Below are positions 57,846-64,000 of a stretch of 64,000 nt of DNA, piece after piece. The position numbers and the translations under genes are program-made. The stretch lies in NCBI GenBank assembly GCA_016125475.1, contig WGLR01000013.1, positions 44,891-108,890 of the forward strand, written 5' to 3'. The stretch is from Betaproteobacteria bacterium. GTDB taxonomy: Bacteria; Pseudomonadota; Gammaproteobacteria; Burkholderiales; Ga0077523. Within the stretch, counting starts at the first letter, position 1, and each line of letters opens with the position of its first letter. Below the pieces are notes generated by a model that was not told the origin of the DNA, did no database searches, and saw only the letters and a program-made list of their open reading frames with translations.

Positions 57846-58748
57846 ATGAAGGTCTTCATCACGGGTGTCACCGGTTACATCGGCGGATCGCTCGCTGCCC
57901 GGCTGGTCGAGTCCGGCATGACGGTGAGCGGGCTCGTGCGCGACGAGGCGCGCGCAGCGGAACTCGCGAGGCGGGGCGTCGTGCCGGTCGTCGGTGATCT
58001 CGCCGACACCACGCGCGTCGCGCACGCGGCCCTGGCTGCGGACGCCACGATCAATGCCGCGAATTCGGACGATCGTGGTGTCGTCGACGCGATGCTGTCG
58101 GCCCTGCGGGGCACCGGCAAGACATTCGTCCAGTCGAGCGGCACGAGCATCGTCGCGGACCTCGCGGACGGCGAGCACGAAGGGCCGGTCTACGACGAGA
58201 CGACACCGGTCCAGCCGCTGCCGCTGCGTGCGGGCCGCGTGCAGCTGAACGACGCCGTGCTGGCGGCATCGTCGGACGGTGTGCGCAGCCTCGTGATCTG
58301 TCCGAGTCTCATCTACGGACGGGGGCGGGGCATGAACCCGCACAGCATCCAGGTGCCGTGGATGATCGCCGAAGCGAGGAAGCACCGGGTCGGCCGCCAC
58401 ATCGGACCCGGCCTGAACGTCTGGTCCAACGTGCACATCGACGATCTGGTCGATCTCTACGTCGCTGCTCTCGCGAAGGCGCCGGCCGGTGCGTTCTATT
58501 TCGCGGAGAACGGCGAGAGTTCCATGCGCGACCTGGCGGCCGCCGTGAGCCGCATGCTCGGCTTCGAAGGACGCACCGAGCCGATGACCGTGGCAGAGGC
58601 CGTCGAGATCTGGGGCGAGGGCGGCGCGCGGTACACCATGGGCTCCAACAGCCGGGTTCGCGCGAAACGTGCGCGCGAGGAACTGGGCTGGTCGCCGACG
58701 GGACCGTCGCTGCAGCAGGAAGTGGAAGAGGGGGAGTACAGGGTCTAG
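57846..58748 (+). CDS. NAD-dependent epimerase-like SDR lacking the YxxxK pair
   Basis: This 300-residue extended SDR has the GVTGYIGG nucleotide motif (7-14) and FVQSSGTSIVAD strand, but the usual catalytic Tyr-x3-Lys is absent: the position reads LPLRAGRVQLND. A substrate-binding C domain with NVWSNVHIDDLVDLYV follows. It may bind a nucleotide without classical epimerase chemistry, like atypical SDRs. It lies 65 bp after the SDR gene with a GGGAGGGAAG ribosome site. The substrate is unknown. Confidence 0.8.
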   Translation: MKVFITGVTGYIGGSLAARLVESGMTVSGLVRDEARAAELARRGVVPVVGDLADTTRVAHAALAADATINAANSDDRGVVDAMLSALRGTGKTFVQSSGTSIVADLADGEHEGPVYDETTPVQPLPLRAGRVQLNDAVLAASSDGVRSLVICPSLIYGRGRGMNPHSIQVPWMIAEARKHRVGRHIGPGLNVWSNVHIDDLVDLYVAALAKAPAGAFYFAENGESSMRDLAAAVSRMLGFEGRTEPMTVAEAVEIWGEGGARYTMGSNSRVRAKRAREELGWSPTGPSLQQEVEEGEYRV

Positions 58749-58857
58749 GAGCGAGGTACGAGGTTCGGGGTACCAGGTACCAGGTTCGGCTCCCTCCTCC
58801 GCATCGCGCGCGAGGGTTGGGGTGGGGGGCAGTCTGAACGTGCCCCGTGTGAGTGCA

Positions 58858-59028
58858 TAGCCCGGACACATGGTGGACACGTGCGCAGGGTGCGCACGGC
58901 GCACCGGGCGACGTCTCATCCCTCGCGGAGCGTCTGGTGGCGAACAACGCGTTGCCTCGTCCGCGTGCGCGGTGCGCACCCTACGGGCTTGCCACCCATC
59001 CCAACCCTCCCCCGCAAGCGGGGGAGGG
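58858..59028 (+). repeat. dispersed repeat copy C with strong hairpin
   Basis: The leader (58858-58883) and 102-bp unit (58884-58985) match copy B nearly base for base; the unit is bounded by CGCAGGGTGCGCAC and GTGCGCACCCTACG. Twenty bases later CCCTCCCCCGC (59005-59015) pairs with GCGGGGGAGGG (59018-59028), a strong hairpin that may also end the module's transcript. Confidence 0.78.
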
Positions 59029-59058
59029 GGCTTTGTGCGCTGACGCAGGGGCAGCGTG

Positions 59059-59101
59059 CCCCGAACCCCGAACCCCGAACCCCCAACCCCGAACCCCGTA
59101 C
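59059..59101. repeat. short CCGAACC tandem tract
   Basis: Five to six units of CCGAACC with small changes run to a CCCCGTACC end. The tract 58754-58792 carries its approximate reverse complement, so the two frame repeat copy C as a large imperfect inverted repeat. No protein is encoded. Confidence 0.6.
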
Positions 59102-59107
59102 CTGCTT

Positions 59108-60319
59108 CTATACGAACGCGAGCGTGTCGATCCCCCACTTCTCCGGGAGTTCGTGCCCGACGATCTTGTCCGTCCCCTGCCGCGCGGCGCGCGCGAGATC
59201 GATGATCTCCGGCACGACGTAGGTGTTGGATCGTGTGCTGAAACAGGTCTTGACCTTGGGCTGCAGGGGATTGCCCTCGGACTGCTCGACCACCACGCCG
59301 AGGCGGCCGCTCTCGAGCCGCACGAGCGTGCCGACCGGATAGATCCCGATCGCGCGCATGAACTGGTGGACGAGGCTCTCGTCCAGGTGGAATTTCGCCC
59401 ATTCGAACATCTTCCCGAGTGCCGCCGTGGGCGCGATGCCCTTGTGGTAGCACCGGTCCGACGTGATCGCGTCGTACACGTCGACGATCGCGGCCATCTT
59501 CGCGAGCAGGCTGATCCTGTCGCCCGGCAGTGCGTCCGGATAGCCCGAACCGTCCACCCGTTCGTGATGATGCAGCGTGATGTCGAGCGGGTGCGGCCCG
59601 ACGGTGCCCGTCTCGACGAGCACGGCGTGGCCGTCGACCGGATGTCGCTTGATGAGCTCGAATTCTTCCGGCGTGAGTCGGCCCGGCTTGTTCAGGATGC
59701 TGTCGGCGATCTTCATCTTGCCGACGTCGTGCAGCAGTCCGCCGATGCCCGCCTGGCGTGTCGTCTCGGCATCGAGGCCGAGCGCGTGCGCGAAGGTGAT
59801 CATGAGCGTTCCCACCGACACGCAGTGCAGGAACGTGTAGTCGTCCGCGTCCTTCAGGCGCAGCAGGCTCACGAGCGCGCCGCTGTTGCGCGTGACGGAC
59901 GCCGTGATGTCCTCGACGACCGCCTCGACGTTGCTGATCTCGATGGCCTTGCCCAGGCGCACGTCCTGCATGAGACCGCGCACGACCTGGCTCGTGCGCT
60001 CGTGGATCTTCTTCGCGCGGTCCTTCTCCTCGGCGACGGTCGTCCTTGGCCGGGGCGCGTTCTGCGTGTTCGCGACCTGCACCATCGCTGCCTGGACCGC
60101 TTCGGCCTCCTTTCGGGCCGGCCGGGCGGACGGCACGTCGTCCACGCGGGCGGTATCGATGAACAGCTCCCGTACGCCGAGGCCGCGAATCGTCGCGAGG
60201 TCCTCGTCACTGTCGAGCAGGAACTGCTTCCTGAGGAACGGGTGGACCATCCAGCCACAGTTCAGGTCGTGGATGAACATGCCCCTGTTCAGCTGATTTA
60301 TGTCGATCTTCTTGATCAT
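59108..60319 (-). CDS. HD-GYP domain cyclic-di-GMP phosphodiesterase-like protein with DUF3391
   Basis: This 403-residue protein starts MIKKIDINQLNRGMFIHDL, the DUF3391 N-terminal module, which ends near residue 130. The HD-GYP domain follows with HDVGKMKIAD, the HHHERVDGSGYPD block and the remaining metal ligands. HD-GYP enzymes degrade cyclic di-GMP to pGpG or GMP, so this likely lowers the messenger that promotes biofilm. The start follows the family N-terminus. An upstream in-frame Met 40 codons earlier has no support. It lies 120 bp after the carboxylase on the same strand. Confidence 0.9.
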   Translation of the reverse strand: MIKKIDINQLNRGMFIHDLNCGWMVHPFLRKQFLLDSDEDLATIRGLGVRELFIDTARVDDVPSARPARKEAEAVQAAMVQVANTQNAPRPRTTVAEEKDRAKKIHERTSQVVRGLMQDVRLGKAIEISNVEAVVEDITASVTRNSGALVSLLRLKDADDYTFLHCVSVGTLMITFAHALGLDAETTRQAGIGGLLHDVGKMKIADSILNKPGRLTPEEFELIKRHPVDGHAVLVETGTVGPHPLDITLHHHERVDGSGYPDALPGDRISLLAKMAAIVDVYDAITSDRCYHKGIAPTAALGKMFEWAKFHLDESLVHQFMRAIGIYPVGTLVRLESGRLGVVVEQSEGNPLQPKVKTCFSTRSNTYVVPEIIDLARAARQGTDKIVGHELPEKWGIDTLAFV

Positions 60320-60439
60320 CGGTGAAATCTGGGCGCGCCGGTCGCGCGGAATGCCGGAAAACTCTCGATCCGGTAACGGCCACCGGACGACGATCTTGAG
60401 CGAAGGCGCATCCCGGTCCGCCCGGGAAGCGGAGCGCAC

Positions 60440-63400
60440 TCACCAGGTGTCGATCCACCCCCTCTTCTTGCCGGCTCGCGGCGCGCACGGCGGCAGCGCG
60501 CGCAGCCCGGCCGCGATGCGCGCCCGCGTGTCGGCCGGGTCGATCACATCGTCGATCTCGAAAAGCGTCGCCGTCGAGAGTGCGGTGCCCCGGTCGTACG
60601 CGCCGGCCACCAGTTCCTCGAACTTCTTCCGGCGCTCGTCGGGATCGGCGATGGACTCGAGTTCCTTGCGGAACCCGAGGCGCACCGCACCCTCGAGATT
60701 CATCGGGCCGAATTCGCCCGTCGGCCACGCGACGGAGAACAGCGGCACGTGGAAGCTGCCGCCGACCATGCCCTGCGCGCCGAGGCCGTAGGCCTTCCGG
60801 AGCACCACCGAGAATATCGGCACCGTCAGGTTCGCGCCGACGACGTAGAGCCGGCAGCAGTGACGCACGAGCGCCGTGCGTTCCGCGTCGGGGCCGACCA
60901 TGTTGCCCGGCGTGTCGCAGAGCGACAGCACCGGGATGTCGAAGCCGTCGCAGAGCTGGAGGAATCGGGCCGCCTTGTCGGCGGCCGGCGCGTCGATCGC
61001 GCCGCCGAGCACCATCGGATTGTTCGCGATGACCCCCAGCGGGCGTCCCTCGATGCGGATGAACGCGGTGATCATGTTGCGCGCGAAGTCACGCCTCAGC
61101 TCGAGAACCGAGTCGTCGTCCGCGAGGATGTCCAGCACGCGACGGACGTCGTAGACGCGCACGCGGTTTTCGGGGACAACCTGCCGCAGCGGGCGCTGGT
61201 CGGGGCAGGTCCAGGACGTCACGGGCCCCTGGAAGTAGGAGAGGTACTTCTTCGCCAGCCGCGTGGCGTCGGCCTCGTCGCGCGCCACGATGTCGACCAC
61301 GCCGTTCGCGCGCTGGACGTCCGTCGGACCGATCTCGTCGGGCTGGTAGCTGCCGAGCCCGCCTCCCTCGATCATCGCGGGGCCGCCCATCCCGAGCGCC
61401 GATCGCTCCGTCGCGATGATCACGTCGCAGCACCCCGCCACGACTGCGTTCCCCGCGAAGCAGCGGCCGGACACGATGCCGACGAGCGTTACGAGGCCGC
61501 TCAGCTGCGCAAGCAGCGTGAACGCCCTGATGTGGAGGCTGCCCGCGGTGATCGTGTCGGTGTCTCCGGGGCGCCCGCCACCTCCCTCCGCGAAGACGAC
61601 CACCGGCAGGCGCCAGCGCGCGGCCAGTTCGAACATGCGGTCCTTCTTCTCGTGGTTCTTCGATCCCTGCGTGCCGGCGAGGACGGTGTAGTCGTAGGCC
61701 AGCACGACCGCGCGGGCATCCCGGTCCGGGAACAGCTCGCCGTTCACGCGCCCGATCCCCGCGACCAGTCCGTCGGCCGGCGTGCGCCGCGCCAGGTCGT
61801 CGAACGTCCGCCGGCTCCGCTGGGCGGCGACGACGAACGCGCCATATTCCTGGAAGCTGTCCGCGTCGCAGAGGTCGGCGATGTTCTCGCGGGCCGTGCG
61901 CCTTCCACCCTCGTGTCGCCGTGCGACCGCGTCCGGCCGGGCTTCGTCGAGAGTGAGCCCTCGCCGCTCGAGCACGACGGCGAGATCCTCGCGAATCGTG
62001 TCGGGATCGACGGTTTCGTCGACGGACACGTCCTCGATCGCATCCGCAGTCCGCACGGCGACGATCAGGCGGGTGCCTTCGCCCAGCGTGTCCCCGGGGC
62101 GCGCGCCGACCGAGTGGACGGTTCCCGTGAAGGGCGCGGTGACCACGTGCTCCATCTTCATGGCCTCGACGATCGCGAGCGGCTGTCCCGCCGTCATCGT
62201 GTCGCCCGGCGCGACGGCGACACTCACGAGCGTGCCCGGCACCGGGGCGGCGATCGCCTGCATGCCCTCGGGCACCGCGGCCTCGTCGGGGGCTGGCGGG
62301 CCGCCATCGGGAGCGTCCGCATCCTCCCGGGCGCGGTCACGCCTTTCGGGGAACAGGCGGGGATGCGCCGTGGCGGCGGTGAGCGGGGCGAGGTGCTCCG
62401 TCACGAACTCCGTGTGCCACGGTTCCGCGACGAACGCGGGCAGCGAAACCAGATTGAGCAGAAAGTCGCGGTTGCTGTCGATGCCCGCGATGCGGAACTC
62501 GGACAGCGCGCGGCGCGCCTTCACGGCGAGCGTGGCGACATTGCCCGGAACGACCTGCACGATGACCTTCGCGAGCAGGGAATCGAAACGCGGACTGACC
62601 CGGCTGCCGGCGTGCATCGCGGTGTCCACGCGCACGCCGGGTCCGGAAGGCGGGTCGAACGCGTCGAGCGTGCCCGACGCGGGGCGCAGCGTTCCGTCGG
62701 GCAGGACGGTCTCCGCGTTCACGCGCAGTTCCATCGCCATGCCGCGGGGACCGGCCTGCGAGGTTTCCGACAGCCCCATCGACGCGAGCGTGCGTCCGCC
62801 GCTGATCGAGAGCTGCAGGGCCACGAGGTCGAGGCCGGTCGTCGCCTCGGTCACGGTGTGCTCGACCTGAAGGCGCGGATTCGCCTCGATGAAAGCGAAC
62901 TCCGGCGTCCGGCCGTCGTGGTTGTCCGTCGCGACGAGAAATTCGAACGTGATCAGGCTCGTCGCACCGGCGGAGCGCGCCATGGCGAGCGCGGCGTCCA
63001 GCAGCCGGCGTCTCAGGTACTCGGCCAGTCCGGGCGCCGGTGCGATCTCGACGAGTTTCTGGTGATTGCGCTGGATGCTGCACTCGCGCTCGCCGAGGTG
63101 GATGAGGCGTCCGGTGCCGTCGCCGATCACCTGCACCTCGACGTGACGCGCACGCGGCAGGAACCGCTCGACGTACACGTCGGCGCGACCGAACGCTGTG
63201 CGGGCTTCGGACCGGCAGCGCTCGAAGGCGTGCTCGAGTTCGTCCGCGGTGTGCACCGGCCTCATGCCGCGGCCGCCGCCACCCGCGACCGCCTTGATCA
63301 TGACGGCACCGTTCGGGCCGAGGCCGTGCAGGAAGTCGCGGGCCTCGTCGAGCGACACCGCGTGGTCGAGACCCGCGAGCACGGGCACGCCGCACTGCCG

Positions 63401-63769
63401 TGCGAGCGCGCGCGCACGGGCCTTGTCGCCGAACAGCGCGAGAACTTCCGGCGCCGGGCCCACGAAACGGACGCCCGCGTCGGCGCAGCGCGTCGCGAAC
63501 GCGGAGTCCTCGCTCAGGAATCCGTATCCCGGGTGGATCGCGTCGCAGTGGGCGGCGAGAGCGGCCTCGACGATCCGGTCCGCGTCGAGGTACGCGGCGG
63601 GTCCGCTCAGTGCCAGCGGCCGGACTTCGTCGGCCGCGAATACGTGGTCCGCGGTGCGGTCGTCCTCGGAATGGACCGCCACCGTGCGGATGCCGAGGTC
63701 GTGTGCGCTGCGGGCGATGCGCACTGCGATCTCGCCACGGTTCGCGATCAGGAGTCGCTTCAGGGTCAT
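60440..63769 (-). CDS. single-chain acyl-CoA carboxylase (biotin carboxylase, BCCP and carboxyltransferase in one protein)
   Basis: This 1109-residue protein fuses a biotin carboxylase (1 to ~450: ANRGEIAVRIARSA, the ATP-grasp GGGGRGMR and EANPRLQVEHTVTE), a biotinyl domain with K538 in EAMKMEH, and a carboxyltransferase (about 575-1109: YDYTVLAGTQGSKNHEKKDRMF, GSFHVPLFSVAWPTGEFG). This matches the single-chain long-chain acyl-CoA carboxylases (about 120 kDa), which carboxylate several acyl-CoAs. It would make malonyl- or other substituted malonyl-CoA. It is monocistronic here. No dedicated biotin ligase or acyl chain genes are next to it, so acyl specificity is open. Confidence 0.9.
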   Translation of the reverse strand: MTLKRLLIANRGEIAVRIARSAHDLGIRTVAVHSEDDRTADHVFAADEVRPLALSGPAAYLDADRIVEAALAAHCDAIHPGYGFLSEDSAFATRCADAGVRFVGPAPEVLALFGDKARARALARQCGVPVLAGLDHAVSLDEARDFLHGLGPNGAVMIKAVAGGGGRGMRPVHTADELEHAFERCRSEARTAFGRADVYVERFLPRARHVEVQVIGDGTGRLIHLGERECSIQRNHQKLVEIAPAPGLAEYLRRRLLDAALAMARSAGATSLITFEFLVATDNHDGRTPEFAFIEANPRLQVEHTVTEATTGLDLVALQLSISGGRTLASMGLSETSQAGPRGMAMELRVNAETVLPDGTLRPASGTLDAFDPPSGPGVRVDTAMHAGSRVSPRFDSLLAKVIVQVVPGNVATLAVKARRALSEFRIAGIDSNRDFLLNLVSLPAFVAEPWHTEFVTEHLAPLTAATAHPRLFPERRDRAREDADAPDGGPPAPDEAAVPEGMQAIAAPVPGTLVSVAVAPGDTMTAGQPLAIVEAMKMEHVVTAPFTGTVHSVGARPGDTLGEGTRLIVAVRTADAIEDVSVDETVDPDTIREDLAVVLERRGLTLDEARPDAVARRHEGGRRTARENIADLCDADSFQEYGAFVVAAQRSRRTFDDLARRTPADGLVAGIGRVNGELFPDRDARAVVLAYDYTVLAGTQGSKNHEKKDRMFELAARWRLPVVVFAEGGGGRPGDTDTITAGSLHIRAFTLLAQLSGLVTLVGIVSGRCFAGNAVVAGCCDVIIATERSALGMGGPAMIEGGGLGSYQPDEIGPTDVQRANGVVDIVARDEADATRLAKKYLSYFQGPVTSWTCPDQRPLRQVVPENRVRVYDVRRVLDILADDDSVLELRRDFARNMITAFIRIEGRPLGVIANNPMVLGGAIDAPAADKAARFLQLCDGFDIPVLSLCDTPGNMVGPDAERTALVRHCCRLYVVGANLTVPIFSVVLRKAYGLGAQGMVGGSFHVPLFSVAWPTGEFGPMNLEGAVRLGFRKELESIADPDERRKKFEELVAGAYDRGTALSTATLFEIDDVIDPADTRARIAAGLRALPPCAPRAGKKRGWIDTW

Positions 63770-63878
63770 GTTGCTCGCCGGCTCGGGATGTCGCCGGATG
63801 ATAGCGCCGGCGATGGCGTGCGCGCCGCCCACTCACCCAGCCCCCCCTCGCGGCGGTGCGTAGATACCGTTATGGAAA

Positions 63879-64000
63879 TCAAGTGAGATGTCGGGTGAGA
63901 TCGAAGGGTCGTCCGGACTTGAGGATCGCGTGAGCGATGGCGACGAGCTTGCGCATCAGGGCAACGATGATGACCTTGGGCGGTTTGCCAGCGGCCTTCA
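63879..64000 (-). mobile_element. IS110-family transposase, C-terminal fragment at the window edge
   Basis: The minus strand reads [20 protein letters not shown]...[17 protein letters not shown] then stop, the C-terminal end typical of IS110/IS116/IS902 (DEDD) transposases. Only about 40 codons lie inside the window, so it cannot be judged intact or broken. It is immediately upstream of the carboxylase gene, 110 bp from its start, and could affect its promoter. Confidence 0.8.

Larger units (their letters stand above)
58749..59107. other. 359-bp intergenic region of repeats
   Basis: No gene is supported between the convergent epimerase-like and HD-GYP genes. It begins with a tract built from GGTACCAG/GGTTCGGG units (58754-58792), then repeat copy C, and ends with CCGAACC tandem units (59059-59101) that are the approximate inverse of the first tract. 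Confidence 0.65.

Noticed and set aside
59059..59101. CRISPR-like array
   Set aside because: The CCGAACC units are directly adjacent without unique spacers and there are no cas genes.
60749..63886. 1045-codon plus-strand frame opposite the carboxylase
   Set aside because: Antisense shadow; the minus strand has all carboxylase motifs in order.

Overview
The window is a stretch of very G+C-rich, densely coding chromosome from a proteobacterium, most likely of the beta or gamma lineage. The evidence is the CtaA/COX15-type heme A synthase, an HD-GYP protein with a DUF3391 N-terminus, a P-II protein, a 363-residue transaldolase, SfsA, a BCAM0308-family protein and an orphan GroEL. The species cannot be named from sequence reading alone. 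No rRNA, tRNA or CRISPR array was seen. The right edge cuts into an IS110-family transposase.

Layout. 0-15 kb: a truncated acyltransferase; heme A synthase; a DUF488/thioesterase pair; the MrfA-MrfB-like DNA repair pair (helicase plus DEDDh exonuclease); a secreted phosphoesterase; a uronate-dehydrogenase-like protein; a Nudix / acyl-CoA ligase / alpha-beta hydrolase run; and a MoxR ATPase with its VWA/DUF2201 partner. 15-22 kb: a DUF1353 exported protein; a small inverted-repeat remnant; a tightly overlapping three-gene operon (FemAB-like, sfsA, ThDP enzyme); and nadE.

22-33 kb is the most striking block. A histidine kinase whose sensor is a whole NCS1 nucleobase/hydantoin-type permease, plus a LuxR-type response regulator, is transcribed divergently from a complete urea/short-chain-amide ABC importer (urtABCDE), formamidase (fmdA) and fmdB. 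The simplest reading is amide or urea sensing that controls amide uptake and hydrolysis to ammonium. A P-II gene lies slightly further on, at 34.7 kb.

35-43 kb is a carbon block: transaldolase, phosphoketolase, an aquaporin-family channel, and a gnd-zwf-HAD operon. Together they can run the oxidative pentose phosphate route and phosphoketolase cleavage to acetyl phosphate. 43-50 kb holds an SdpI-like protein, two GST-like proteins, a methyltransferase, a divergent GroEL paralogue lacking the Asp equivalent to E. coli GroEL D52, PolX and a BCAM0308 protein. maeB follows at 50-52 kb.

52.5-59 kb: three copies of a 145-bp repeat (102 bp bounded by 14-bp inverted repeats, then a hairpin), all in the same orientation, flank a five-gene set of dehydrogenases and epimerase-like proteins that looks like a small catabolic module. 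59-64 kb: an HD-GYP protein, a single-chain acyl-CoA carboxylase (BC-BCCP-CT) and the IS110 fragment. Positions, motifs and overlaps were read from the sequence; family assignments come from recognised motifs and were not confirmed by any search.
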